Shown here: positions 1 to 8,675 of the stretch, in pieces
Layout: every line of letters begins with the position of its first letter
Numbering within the stretch: position 1 is the stretch's first letter
Assembly (NCBI GenBank): GCA_015064545.1
Contig: SVSA01000017.1
Coordinates: 1 to 33,489, forward strand
DNA length: 33,489 bases
DNA from: Oscillospiraceae bacterium
Lineage (GTDB): Bacteria > Bacillota > Clostridia > Oscillospirales > CAG-272
Direction of reading: 5' to 3'
Position numbers and translations under genes: made by a program
Notes under the pieces: model-generated
What the model saw: the letters and a program-made list of their open reading frames with translations, nothing else
What the model was told of the DNA's origin: nothing
Database searches by the model: none

Positions 1-300
1 GCGCTGAACGACGCGATTGCCGAAGCCGAGGCTCTGAACAGAGATCTCTACACGGCCGAATCGCTGGCCAAGGTCGACGAGGCTCTGGAAGAGGCTAAGG
101 CTGCTCTGACCTCGAACGATCAGGCTGTCGTGGATGCCGCTGCTAAGAAGCTGAACGATGCGATTGACGCCCTCGAGCTCAAGCCGGTCGTTCCTCCGGC
201 AGGCGATACCATGATCGGTCTCTACATCATCCTTGCTCTTTGCGTTCTTGTTGGCGGCGCTGTTCTGGTGTTCTCGAAGAAGAGAAAGGCCAAGATCTGA
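1..300 (+). CDS. FIVAR-repeat surface protein, 3' end only
   Basis: This is the last 99 codons of a gene that begins before the window; frame 1 is open from base 1 to a TGA at 298-300. The visible part holds one FIVAR-type three-helix repeat (residues about 1-60, with the typical L-Y-T-x-x-S-L and D-Q-x-V-V-D-A-A-A-K-K-L signatures). It is followed by a short Pro-rich linker containing P-P-A-G-D, a hydrophobic segment of about 22 residues and a basic K-K-R-K-A-K tail. That ending resembles a cell-wall sorting signal with a degenerate LPxTG box, but a plain C-terminal membrane anchor is equally possible. FIVAR modules occur in large Gram-positive surface proteins as spacers or ligand-binding units. 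The next gene carries the same repeats, so the two are probably paralogous surface proteins. The function of the missing N-terminus is unknown. Confidence 0.85.
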   Translation, partial: ALNDAIAEAEALNRDLYTAESLAKVDEALEEAKAALTSNDQAVVDAAAKKLNDAIDALELKPVVPPAGDTMIGLYIILALCVLVGGAVLVFSKKRKAKI

Positions 301-352
301 TCGCCCTACGTAAATAAACCCCGCGCACCGCACATCAATCGGTGACATGGTT

Positions 353-387
353 TTCTGTATACCGCCCGTCATGGGCGGTATACAGAA
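353..387. promoter_or_regulatory. Perfect 15-bp inverted repeat / stem-loop
   Basis: A perfect inverted repeat with 15-bp arms (353-367 and 373-387) and a 5-base loop sits between two surface-protein genes. There is no T-tract after either arm, so it is a poor intrinsic terminator. It lies 35 bases before the start at 422, so it could be an operator, a 5'-UTR hairpin or an mRNA-stabilising element. A smaller 5-bp stem (326-330 with 340-344) lies just upstream. Confidence 0.6.
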
Positions 388-421
388 CCAACTGTATAAG
401 GAATACAGAGGAATAATAAGT

Positions 422-2119
422 ATGAATATGAAAAAAAGAATACTGATTTTGCTTGTCACCGTGGCTATGTTACTGAGCGTTGTTCCGGCTGTAAGTGCTG
501 CAACCACGACAACTTGTGAAGTGAATCCGGGACAAAGCTTCGTTTTGGAATATCAGTTCGACAATGTCGGAACAATTGAAGGTGTGTTCAGCTTCTCAGT
601 TCCCGAATATTTTACGATAACCGACTTCTCCTTTAGCGGACTCGGCCCAATGGGCTCGTCCTTCTATGATACCCAAAAGGGTACGATCGCAACCTTCGAC
701 ATTGATTTGTGCGAACGGATTACGTTGAAGGTCTACATCACGGTTGCCGACAATGCACCGATCAATCAGTCCTTTACCCTCACACTGAAATACGAAACCT
801 GTAGTGATTTTGATACCTGGGAAATTATTCAACAGCCCGACGATGTGGTAACCATCAAGATTGTCGAACGGCTCGATTTTACCGCACTCAACCAGCAGAT
901 CGCCAACGCGACGAAGCTTGACGAATCCAAGTATACCGCCAAAACCTGGGACGCGCTGGAAAAAGCGCTGACAGCGGCTCGTAAAGCGGCCACTGACAGC
1001 AAAACTCAGAACGAAATCAATGCGGCTACCGATGCGCTCCGCGATGCCATCAAGGCCCTCGAGGAGCTTCCCCCGCCGCCCCCGATAGATTACTCGGCCC
1101 TCCGCAAGCAGATTACGATTGCCGAAGGCCTCAAGGCCGCCGATTATACCTCCGCTTCCTTTGCGAAGGTGACCTCAGCCCTTAAAACGGCAAAGAGCAT
1201 GACCACCTCCAACGATCAGAGCAAGGTCGATGCCGCCGCACAAGCCCTCAAAAATGCGATTGCCGCTTTGGTCAAGGTGGAGCCACCGAAGGATCCCGAC
1301 TATTACAATCTGAACCGTCAGATTGCGATTGCCGAAGCCTTGATTCAAGCTTCGTATACCCCCGAAAGCTGGTCGCGCTTGCAGACCGCCCTCACCAATG
1401 CCAAGAATGCTCGCAGCTCTAAGGATCAAAAGGTGGTGGACGCAGCCGCGACCGCACTCGAGCAGGCGATTGCCGCTTTGGAAGCGGCGAAGCCGCCGGT
1501 CGATTTTTCCGAACTGAATAAGCAGCTGACCATAGCTGAAGGGCTCAAGGAAGGCCGCTATACCGAGCCCAGCTGGAATAGCCTTTTAACGGCAGTCGAA
1601 TCGGCACGGAATGTCTTGGATTCCGACGATCAGGCCGAGGTGGATGCCGCCGCTGAAATGCTGAAAAATGCTATTGCCGGCTTAGTGGAGATCAATTACC
1701 AGGCACTCTTGGATGCGGTAAGCCGCCTGCAAGAGCACATAAAGAATGAGGAGCTCTCCTCGCTCTGGTATGAGATGCATACCCTGCTGAATGAAGTCGA
1801 GGCCGCCTTGAACGGCCGCGATCAGGAAAAGGTTGACGACTGTGCCGCGCGTTTGATCGCACTGCTCACAAGAATTGAAGAAAAGCTCGCCGATATGGAG
1901 ACCCCTGAGACCGTTATCGTGGAAAAACCCACGCCGACGACTCCGGTCGATGATTATTGCAACATCGAAAGCCATCGGATCTGGCCGATTCTTTTCTGGA
2001 TCAGCTTGGCGTTGAATGTTGCGGGAGCCGCTTTTGCGGTTGTGTACTTTATGATGAAACGCAAAAAGACAACCGATGATACCCCGCTGATCGATTACGA
2101 CATTACTGACGACGAATAA
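422..2119 (+). CDS. FIVAR-repeat membrane-anchored surface protein
   Basis: Predicted exported protein of 565 residues. The start at ATG 422 is preferred over an in-frame ATG at 347, because 347 lies upstream of the inverted repeat while an AGAGG ribosome-binding site (407-411) serves 422. Residues 1-26 form a classical signal peptide ending V-S-A. Residues about 27-148 form a beta-rich domain with four cysteines. Four FIVAR repeats follow (about 152-214, 223-285, 294-355, 361-423), separated by Pro-rich linkers such as P-P-P-P-P, and then a weaker fifth helical repeat (about 425-490). A transmembrane helix lies near 525-548, with a basic then acidic cytoplasmic tail. There is no LPxTG motif, so anchoring is by the membrane. 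Unlike the genes after 3678 it has a standard signal peptide and probably does not use the SipW enzymes. The ligand is unknown. A terminator follows directly. Confidence 0.85.
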   Translation: MNMKKRILILLVTVAMLLSVVPAVSAATTTTCEVNPGQSFVLEYQFDNVGTIEGVFSFSVPEYFTITDFSFSGLGPMGSSFYDTQKGTIATFDIDLCERITLKVYITVADNAPINQSFTLTLKYETCSDFDTWEIIQQPDDVVTIKIVERLDFTALNQQIANATKLDESKYTAKTWDALEKALTAARKAATDSKTQNEINAATDALRDAIKALEELPPPPPIDYSALRKQITIAEGLKAADYTSASFAKVTSALKTAKSMTTSNDQSKVDAAAQALKNAIAALVKVEPPKDPDYYNLNRQIAIAEALIQASYTPESWSRLQTALTNAKNARSSKDQKVVDAAATALEQAIAALEAAKPPVDFSELNKQLTIAEGLKEGRYTEPSWNSLLTAVESARNVLDSDDQAEVDAAAEMLKNAIAGLVEINYQALLDAVSRLQEHIKNEELSSLWYEMHTLLNEVEAALNGRDQEKVDDCAARLIALLTRIEEKLADMETPETVIVEKPTPTTPVDDYCNIESHRIWPILFWISLALNVAGAAFAVVYFMMKRKKTTDDTPLIDYDITDDE

Positions 2120-2132
2120 TGATTTGCCGAAA

Positions 2133-2164
2133 CCTAATCGATCAAAAAAATCGGTTAGGCTTTT
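2133..2164 (+). terminator. Intrinsic terminator after the FIVAR gene
   Basis: A 10-bp stem (2133-2142 with 2150-2159, one G-T wobble) with an A-rich 7-base loop is followed by C and four T residues. It begins 13 bases after the stop codon at 2117-2119. Its position argues that the next coding region starts downstream of it, at TTG 2197, and not at the ATG that overlaps the preceding stop. Confidence 0.65.
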
Positions 2165-2196
2165 GGCGCTTTAATGAGAGTAAGGAAGTTTTTGCT

Positions 2197-3660
2197 TTGA
2201 GAGAACAAAACTGGAAACGAAAAGAGTACGAAACCTGGGACGAAGCCTTCCGCGGCTTGGCACCGGTGGTTCGACAGCAGTCGGTTCGTGTGGCAGCCTA
2301 TACGCAGGCGCTCTTTGTTCAGGCGGTCAAGCTGCATTTTGGCGAAAACACCGCTGACGGCAAAGAACGGATGCGAGGGCAGTACGCCGACTTTATGTAC
2401 AAATGCGGCCTCTACCATCAGCTTGGCAAGGCCCTGGTTCCCCCCGAATATCAGATTGAGCAGGCAGATTTCACCGACGAGGAGCGTGCGGTCTATCAGA
2501 AATATACGACCGACGGCCGTATTTTGGTGGCGAATCTGCAGGAGAAGGGCGCACACGCCAAGGTCAAACGCGGCGAGGGCTTCATCGAGCGCCCCACCAA
2601 GAATCTGCCGTGGCTGATCCTGCGCGAATGCTGTGAGCAGCATATGGAGCGCTGGGACGGCTCAGGCTATCCTGCCGGACGCCTCGGCAGCGACATCAGC
2701 GTTTCGGCGCAGATTGTCAGCTTGGCCAAGGAGCTTGACCGCATCGCTTCCGAAACCAAATCGGAGGAGCCCTTCGAGCTTGCCTGTCAGAGCTTGATCG
2801 CCGACGCCGGCCATGCCTGGTCCCCCGAGCTTATCGAGGTGCTGAAGGCATCCAAGGAGGCCTGTGCCGCGGTCTATCAGAAATACATCACCTATACGCG
2901 CACTCTGCCGAAAACCATTCCGCTGGTCGAGCGCCGTCCCGATCGCGTAATGGGGCTCTCCTACCGCCCGATGGCGGCAGCAGACGGCTATGTGCCGCTG
3001 TATGAGGCGGAGCCGTGGTTTGCGGGCGTACCCGACAGGCCCGGCGAAACCGAAACGGCCGAGGAGCTTCACGATCTCTTTGAACGCACCCATCTCGTGG
3101 AGGATATCTCCTGGTACTTCCTCTATGAGGCGACCGACACCATCCTCCGCATGACGAACTGTAATCTGGGGCTGGAGGGTCTGCTCCTCACCTTACCGCG
3201 CGGCTTCTTCCTACTCGGTTCACAGCTGCAGAAGTTCAATGCCCTCTTTGCCGATCAGCCGATCGACAAGAGCCGCCTGCTTCTCACCCTGCCCGACGAG
3301 CTCCTGCGAAATGCCAACAAGACAACCGCTGAGATTCTCGGACGCTATCTGCGTAACGGCATCCGCCTGGTGCTCGACGATTACCGCCCCGACGAGGTGC
3401 TGACCGCCGAACGGCTCATCGAAATGGGCTTCACCCATGTGCGCTTGGCCCCCGATCTCTACGACACACCGGCCGGTGCGGCCGCGATCGGCGAGCTGCG
3501 GCTGAAGGGCATCACAGTCTTCGGTAAGCAAGCCGACACCCCCGAAAGGCAGGCATGGCTGTATGAAAACGGCGTGCATAGCTGCTCGGGCACGATGTGC
3601 GGCATCACGGTCAGCGAGGATGACATGATCCTTGACTGTCTCGACCGCGAAAAGGTCTGA
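2197..3660 (+). CDS. Degenerate HD-GYP / EAL-like signalling protein
   Basis: Cytoplasmic protein of 487 residues from a TTG start at 2197, chosen because an AAGGAAG site (2182-2188) lies 8 bases upstream. An in-frame ATG at 2119 would put a terminator hairpin inside the gene. Residues about 60-185 match an HD-GYP phosphohydrolase: G-L-Y-H-Q-L-G-K at 71-78 stands where H-D-x-G-K is expected (D replaced by Q), and H-M-E-R-W-D-G-S-G-Y-P at 149-159 is the well-kept GYP signature. Residues about 300-480 resemble the second half of an EAL domain (R-N-G-I-R-L-V-L-D-D-Y at 386-396, then a V-R-L-A-P-D strand), but acidic catalytic residues seem to be missing. This suggests a sensor or scaffold of cyclic dinucleotides, not an enzyme. 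Its position directly before the fibre-like locus suggests it may tie that locus to a lifestyle signal. The EAL call is less certain than the HD-GYP call. Confidence 0.72.
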   Translation: MREQNWKRKEYETWDEAFRGLAPVVRQQSVRVAAYTQALFVQAVKLHFGENTADGKERMRGQYADFMYKCGLYHQLGKALVPPEYQIEQADFTDEERAVYQKYTTDGRILVANLQEKGAHAKVKRGEGFIERPTKNLPWLILRECCEQHMERWDGSGYPAGRLGSDISVSAQIVSLAKELDRIASETKSEEPFELACQSLIADAGHAWSPELIEVLKASKEACAAVYQKYITYTRTLPKTIPLVERRPDRVMGLSYRPMAAADGYVPLYEAEPWFAGVPDRPGETETAEELHDLFERTHLVEDISWYFLYEATDTILRMTNCNLGLEGLLLTLPRGFFLLGSQLQKFNALFADQPIDKSRLLLTLPDELLRNANKTTAEILGRYLRNGIRLVLDDYRPDEVLTAERLIEMGFTHVRLAPDLYDTPAGAAAIGELRLKGITVFGKQADTPERQAWLYENGVHSCSGTMCGITVSEDDMILDCLDREKV

Positions 3661-3677
3661 GGGCAAGGAGAATCACG

Positions 3678-4697
3678 ATGGCCAAAGCGACGAAGAACGA
3701 GGATCACATCACCGGCGCCGAAAAATCGCAAAAGCGCCTGTTCAAGTACAAGCGCGCCGGCGTTGCGCTCAGCGAGGATGAGGTCCGCGCCATTAAAGCG
3801 GGCCGCAAAAAGCTGCGCGCCGATATGCGGGCGCAGGGCATCAAGAGCAAGAAGGAATTCGAGATCACGGCCTCCAGTCTGGGACTGTATTTTGACAAGC
3901 AGCGCGGACTCGCCTTATTCTGGTGGTTCCTAAGAAGTAAGGGCGGCTGGATCCTCTTGGGATCGGCGGCAGCCCTGATGCTGGCGCTGTTCGGCCTGTC
4001 GGCGGTCACCGAGCTGCAGGGACACTTTACGGTGAGTATGTCGGACGATCTGTTCCGCGAGGGCTTCACGCTGTCCGAAACCAAGGGCTTCGAGAACCCA
4101 ACCACCCACCTGTTTGCCACACCGGCCGAGGGCGTTCCCTGTGTGTCGATCCTGGATATACCGACGAACGTCGGCGAGATCGACGGCGCACATAACGATA
4201 CCTATTTTGCCTATACCTTCTACGTCCGCAACGAGGGCGAAAGCCCCCAAGGTCTTGACTGGTCGCTGCAGATCCGCGCCGAAAGCCGCGAGCTCTCGGA
4301 GGCGGCCTGGTTCATGATCTTTGTGGATGATGAAATGACCTTCTACGCGAAAGCCAACCGCGAGACGGCAGGCAGCGAAATGCTCCCACCGCCAAGCGAC
4401 ACCAGACGTGCCTACGGCGAACCGCCGATGTACGAGATGGCGGCCGCACCCGAGGAGCAGTACGAGACAATCGTAAGCGAGAAGGGAATTACCTATTGGC
4501 GCATCAAGCCGTATGTGTTTGAGGACGAAGAGGTCGTCAAGAGCGGACGGTTTGAGGAGATTGTACCGGGCGAGGTACATAAATTCACGGTGGTCATTTG
4601 GTTAGAGGGAGACGATCCCGACTGCACAAACGACCGCATCGGCGGCCACCTCGGACTGGAATTCGAAATGGATCTGGTCGAGAACAAAGCTGCTTAA
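3678..4697 (+). CDS. Membrane-anchored member of the exported-protein family (339 aa)
   Basis: First gene of the long surface operon, 17 bases after the preceding stop, with an AAGGAGA site 6-7 bases before ATG 3678. Residues 1-90 are highly basic and charged and presumably cytoplasmic. One transmembrane helix (about 92-111) is followed by an extracytoplasmic beta-rich domain. The C-terminal part holds V-V-I-W-L-E-G-D-D-P-D-C (305-316), which matches motifs in the proteins at 7538 and 13131. A strand F-Y-V-R-N-E near residue 179 also resembles strands in those relatives. Unlike them, it lacks the T-Y-A-W-F processing motif after its helix and has a much longer cytoplasmic tail, so it may stay membrane-bound and act as an anchor, base or minor subunit of the structure. 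No specific function can be assigned. Confidence 0.75.
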   Translation: MAKATKNEDHITGAEKSQKRLFKYKRAGVALSEDEVRAIKAGRKKLRADMRAQGIKSKKEFEITASSLGLYFDKQRGLALFWWFLRSKGGWILLGSAAALMLALFGLSAVTELQGHFTVSMSDDLFREGFTLSETKGFENPTTHLFATPAEGVPCVSILDIPTNVGEIDGAHNDTYFAYTFYVRNEGESPQGLDWSLQIRAESRELSEAAWFMIFVDDEMTFYAKANRETAGSEMLPPPSDTRRAYGEPPMYEMAAAPEEQYETIVSEKGITYWRIKPYVFEDEEVVKSGRFEEIVPGEVHKFTVVIWLEGDDPDCTNDRIGGHLGLEFEMDLVENKAA

Positions 4698-4850
4698 AAG
4701 CGCACCGCGTCACAGCGGTAAACAAACGGTACTTGGCTTTTGAGGTGAGAACGCTCCTTGCCCCGAAGGCTCAGGATACAGCGGCGGCGGCCGCGGAGTC
4801 ATCGGCTCCGAAACGCGAAAATTGCCAAATTTAGAAAGGAAAAAACGAAA

Positions 4851-7424
4851 ATGGCAAATGAAGAACGCAAGATCCGTTATGGGATCAAGGGCAAGCTCAT
4901 TTCGGCGATTGCCATGCTTCTCGTTGCTGTCATTATGACGGTGTCCTCCACCTACGCGTGGTTCACCCTGTCGACAGCACCTGAGGTAACCGGCATTTCG
5001 ACGGCGGTCGGCGCTAACGGCGCGCTGGAAATGGTGCTGCTGACGAAGAATGATGACGGCACGTGGGCTTATACCACCGGTACCGACATTTACGGCGATA
5101 AGAATACCACCTGGGGTAACCTGGTTGATCTGTCGAACCATGCCAATTACGGTAGCAACAAGATCGTCCTGTATCCCTCCGCACTGAACACGAAGTTGGC
5201 CGGTAGAGTTGATATGGAATCCCCCTTGTACTTCCCGAACTACGGTGTTGACGGCCGCGTTTTAGACGTGAACGGCATGACCATGCTGGCCGGTAACTAC
5301 CAGGGGAACGACGGTTCCTTCAAGCAGAACGACGATTTCGGCTTCCGCGCTGTTGGTACGACCTCCGGTCTGTCGGAGCGTCAGAATGCTCTCCGTGAGG
5401 CGACCAGCCAGCTTAACATTCTGAAGAATCAGGCAAAAAAAGCCGCTGAGGAAGCTTTGGCTGACAACGGTAGTAAACTGGCAGAGATGGCCATTAAGAA
5501 GGTTACAGTAGAAAATCCTACTTTCACTTCTGTGCATTATAACGCGGTTTCCGGTATGATCACCGGTCTGGATGCTGCTCTGGCTATTCTGGACGAGGCT
5601 TATCAGCAGGCAGTGCTTGCTTGGGCGGCCAGTGACTTGACTTCGGCAGACGATACCGTTTATAATGCGGTGAAGGCCATTGTTGAGGAAAAAGCTACTA
5701 TTGAGGAAGTTATTGCTGCAGTAAATGATCAGTTCGACTCTTGGAAGACTACGCTTGAAACTATTGAAGGAATTGATCTTACTGATGTAACTTTCGCCCT
5801 TCCCGAGTGGATTGTTGGTATGTCTGTTACTAAACAGGAGCTTGTTGCTGGAGCATCTTTCACCATTCCTACTAACGCTAATGTCAACGAGTGGAAATGG
5901 GCATCCGGCACAGACAACGACGTATGGGAGGCTCCTACGGTAACAGGAGGAGTTACCTCGATTGCGGCTCCCACGGATTCCAATACAGTAGGTGCAACTG
6001 CCACGTTGGAAGGTACGGATAGTCGTGGTGCCGTCATCGCTAAGTATGTCTTTACCGTTTCCGAAAATCCCAGTAATAATGTGGTAACGACATATACTGC
6101 CCTTGCGCAGTATGCTGTTATGAAAGCTGATGTAGACACGGCCGATACCAAGCTGAAAGCTTTGGTTCCTACTAAACAAACTGTTGGTGAGGAACAAATT
6201 GACACCTATACCTATGCTGGCTTGAGTGATGCGCTTCAGCCTCTGGTCAACATGAATACGCTGAAGGTCAACGATATTGCTCTGAATTCGGATGGCTACA
6301 AGGATGCCATCATGGGCTCTGCATTGGCGAACAAGGCCGTTTGGGTATCCATGGCCACCGGCTCCGGTGTGTTCGCTGACATGGCTGACCAGTGCGGTGA
6401 CTATCAGGTTTCCATTCAGGTCGATGCCGGTGCACTGCTTGGCGCGGGCTCCATCATGATGGACGCTGCGATGCTGGCTGATACTACCCTTACGAACCCC
6501 TATCTGCAGAATGCCATTGACACCGCTAAGGCCACCGGTGCACCTGCGAATGCCGCCGGTGAAACCGCCTTCTCCGAGTTCTATGGTTACATCATCGACC
6601 TTGGCTTCCGTACCAATGCCGCTGCTTCCAACCTGTTGCTGCAGCAGGATGCGATCGACCGTATCTATGCCGATAACAACAACGAGGCTACCATGGGTCA
6701 CGGCAGCTCTATGACCTTCACCAGCACCTCTACCGGCTTCTCTACGGATAGTGTTAAGGATCTGATGGAGCACATCTGCATTGTCTTCTTCGATACGGAA
6801 GGCGAAAATACCATTCTGGTTTATGCTAAGCTGGATATGACCAAGGCTACCGTTTCCAGTGGTAGTGTTACCGCTCCGATGTACCTCTATGAGACAGTTG
6901 ATAACGCTTTCACATATGACGGCACGTTAAACAGAACGGTATATCTGAAAGATGGAAAGTATTACTGGGACGAGGCATATACGATGCTGGCAACCGATGT
7001 GACTTCGGACAAAGTAAGCGCAGATAAAGTAGCAGTTGAAAATCCCGTTCTCTACAAGGTTGTTACCACAACCGGGGGCGAGACTCCTACGACCGAAACG
7101 AAGTACTACTACGACTACTACACGAACGATGCCAGCACATTGGCAAGTGATGTAGATGAAAGCAAGCTCACTGCACAAACAGATTATGAAGTTGTGAAGA
7201 CGGATAATGTCATCACATCCCTGACGCAGAATGCCGAAAAGCATATTTCTGCTCTGGTTTACTTGAACGGCGAGACCATCACAAATGCCGACGTTGCTGC
7301 TGACGCCGCCGCTTCCATGACCGGTACCGCTAACTTCCAGTTCGCCAGCGACGCTGCTCTGGATCCTATGGACTACGGTAATCTGTATCATCCCGATACA
7401 ACCGCTCCCGAAGCTAACCCCTAA
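4851..7424 (+). CDS. SipW-dependent-type exported fibre-like protein A (857 aa)
   Basis: Start at ATG 4851, with a GAAAGGA site about 8 bases upstream; an in-frame ATG 93 bases earlier has no such site. A basic N-terminus and a hydrophobic stretch (14-33) end in S-T-Y-A-W-F-T-L-S (33-41), which parallels the G-T-W-A/A-F-N-D cleavage region of Bacillus TasA. SipW-type cleavage after Ala36 is therefore expected. The segment after it, P-E-V-T-G-I-S-T-A-V-G-A-N-G, recurs almost unchanged in the 1585-residue protein at 17779, as do T-T-W-G-N-L-V-D-L-S and an L-G-F-R-T-N-A strand. Near the C-terminus, L-V-Y-L-N-G-E-T-I-T-N is a variant of the family's W-L-E-G motif. Residues about 185-465 (nt 5400-6240) are helix- and Ig-like and have lower GC (about 42% by hand count at 5641-5820, against 57% at 4921-4980), suggesting an exchanged central module. 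Likely a major structural subunit; function inferred only from the signal and context. Confidence 0.8.
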   Translation: MANEERKIRYGIKGKLISAIAMLLVAVIMTVSSTYAWFTLSTAPEVTGISTAVGANGALEMVLLTKNDDGTWAYTTGTDIYGDKNTTWGNLVDLSNHANYGSNKIVLYPSALNTKLAGRVDMESPLYFPNYGVDGRVLDVNGMTMLAGNYQGNDGSFKQNDDFGFRAVGTTSGLSERQNALREATSQLNILKNQAKKAAEEALADNGSKLAEMAIKKVTVENPTFTSVHYNAVSGMITGLDAALAILDEAYQQAVLAWAASDLTSADDTVYNAVKAIVEEKATIEEVIAAVNDQFDSWKTTLETIEGIDLTDVTFALPEWIVGMSVTKQELVAGASFTIPTNANVNEWKWASGTDNDVWEAPTVTGGVTSIAAPTDSNTVGATATLEGTDSRGAVIAKYVFTVSENPSNNVVTTYTALAQYAVMKADVDTADTKLKALVPTKQTVGEEQIDTYTYAGLSDALQPLVNMNTLKVNDIALNSDGYKDAIMGSALANKAVWVSMATGSGVFADMADQCGDYQVSIQVDAGALLGAGSIMMDAAMLADTTLTNPYLQNAIDTAKATGAPANAAGETAFSEFYGYIIDLGFRTNAAASNLLLQQDAIDRIYADNNNEATMGHGSSMTFTSTSTGFSTDSVKDLMEHICIVFFDTEGENTILVYAKLDMTKATVSSGSVTAPMYLYETVDNAFTYDGTLNRTVYLKDGKYYWDEAYTMLATDVTSDKVSADKVAVENPVLYKVVTTTGGETPTTETKYYYDYYTNDASTLASDVDESKLTAQTDYEVVKTDNVITSLTQNAEKHISALVYLNGETITNADVAADAAASMTGTANFQFASDAALDPMDYGNLYHPDTTAPEANP

Positions 7425-7464
7425 TTTTTAACTCTCGTTTCCTGTCTTCCGACAGCGAAACACC

Positions 7465-7494
7465 CCCCGCCCGCAGGCGTTTCTGCGGGCGGGG
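7465..7494 (+). promoter_or_regulatory. Strong GC-rich intercistronic hairpin
   Basis: A perfect 12-bp GC-rich stem (7465-7476 with 7483-7494) with a 6-base loop sits in the gap after the large exported protein A. No T-tract follows. The operon clearly continues downstream, so this is better read as an mRNA-processing or 3'-end-stabilising element (or partial terminator) that lets the upstream subunit be made in excess. Confidence 0.6.
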
Positions 7495-7537
7495 CCAAGC
7501 CCATCCACCTATATGACTTGCTGACAAAGGACGAAAC

Positions 7538-8551
7538 GTGGAACACCCGAACACTCAAAAAACCAAACGCAGACCGTCAAGAAAAACGATGATTCTCATC
7601 TATTTCTATCTGATTCTGCTTCTTTTGATTCTGTCAACGGTTGCGACCTACACGTGGTTTGCGCTCTCGCGCACGCCCAAGGTCAGCAGTATGTCGATGT
7701 ATATTACCGCCCGCACGGGATTGGAGTTCGCTCTGACACCCGAGGACGGTGCGAATTGGGGAAACCAAGTGGCTTTCCCTGATATGGTAACCGCCGCCGC
7801 GCCATTGCGCCCGGTTACCTGGTCGGAAAAGGATAAAACCTTTTATGCTGCGGTGTATGGCATTGACGGCAGGCTGACTGGCCGATGGCAGCCCCTGTCG
7901 GATGAGCGTAATGCCAACCGCGACACCTACGACTATGAAGGCTATTATCACGTCGCCACGTTTTATGCGCGTACCGGCGACGACGTGATCGTCTCGCTCG
8001 CCGAGGAACCCAAGACGATCGAGGGCCTTACAGGCTCGGGTACTTACCTGATCGGAACGCCTGTATGGAGCGATGACGAGATCGCTCACCATAATGACGG
8101 ACAAGGCGCGGAAAACGCCGTCCGCATCGGTATTCACGTAACATTTTTAGACCAAGACAATCGGCCCAAGGAGGAGGAACCGCTGTTCTTCATCTACGAG
8201 CCAAACTGCGATACACATACAGACGGTTCGATGGGATACGTAGAGACGCCGAACGTTGATAACGGTGGTTCTCTCGTCCCATCGGACAGGCTCATCACCC
8301 AGGAGCATTCCACCTGGACCGAGACCGACCCCGTGCAAAAGGGGGTTCAGCTGTATACCTTTGGCAAGTTTACCTCGCCGGTCGAGCTCTTTCGGCTTGA
8401 GGCAGGGAACAAGGTCATGATCCGCCTCTATATTTGGCTTGAGGGGCAGGACGTTGACTGTACCAATGCCATTCGTGAATCGCAGGTTTTAGCAAATATT
8501 CAGTTTGATGCCGTAACCGATACCGGTTCGGGCATGGTTCCCATTACCTGA
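7538..8551 (+). CDS. SipW-dependent-type exported protein B (337 aa)
   Basis: Start is GTG 7538, preceded by an AAAGG site 7-8 bases upstream. The basic N-terminus (K-T-K-R-R-P-S-R-K) and hydrophobic helix (about 18-36) end in A-T-Y-T-W-F-A-L-S (36-44), the family processing motif. The mature part is beta-rich. It includes L-F-F-I-Y-E-P-N-C-D-T-H near residue 215, mirrored by F-T-I-Y-E-P-N-G-D-L-H in the protein at 13131, and a strand F-Y-A-R-T-G-D-D. The C-terminal Y-I-W-L-E-G-Q-D-V-D-C-T-N (298-310) is the clearest copy of the shared family motif. At 337 residues it is compact, perhaps a minor or connector subunit. It lies between the large protein A and the first signal peptidase. No enzyme motif is visible. 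Confidence 0.8.
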   Translation: MEHPNTQKTKRRPSRKTMILIYFYLILLLLILSTVATYTWFALSRTPKVSSMSMYITARTGLEFALTPEDGANWGNQVAFPDMVTAAAPLRPVTWSEKDKTFYAAVYGIDGRLTGRWQPLSDERNANRDTYDYEGYYHVATFYARTGDDVIVSLAEEPKTIEGLTGSGTYLIGTPVWSDDEIAHHNDGQGAENAVRIGIHVTFLDQDNRPKEEEPLFFIYEPNCDTHTDGSMGYVETPNVDNGGSLVPSDRLITQEHSTWTETDPVQKGVQLYTFGKFTSPVELFRLEAGNKVMIRLYIWLEGQDVDCTNAIRESQVLANIQFDAVTDTGSGMVPIT

Positions 8552-8557
8552 TGGGGC

Positions 8558-8571
8558 ATCCCTTCGGGGAT
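8558..8571 (+). promoter_or_regulatory. UUCG-tetraloop hairpin after protein B
   Basis: A 5-bp stem (8558-8562 with 8567-8571) closed by a TTCG tetraloop begins 6 bases after the stop of protein B. UUCG loops are unusually stable in RNA. There is no T-tract, and the next gene continues in the same direction, so a processing or pausing role is more likely than full termination. Confidence 0.4.
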
Positions 8572-8675
8572 TTCGAAACGCAGAACATTAGCCATAAGGC
8601 TTTATATATGTTAGAAACTCCTTGCAGAAGCTGTATTCTATCAGATCGCCCCTCTTGGGCGAGGAAGGACATTTC

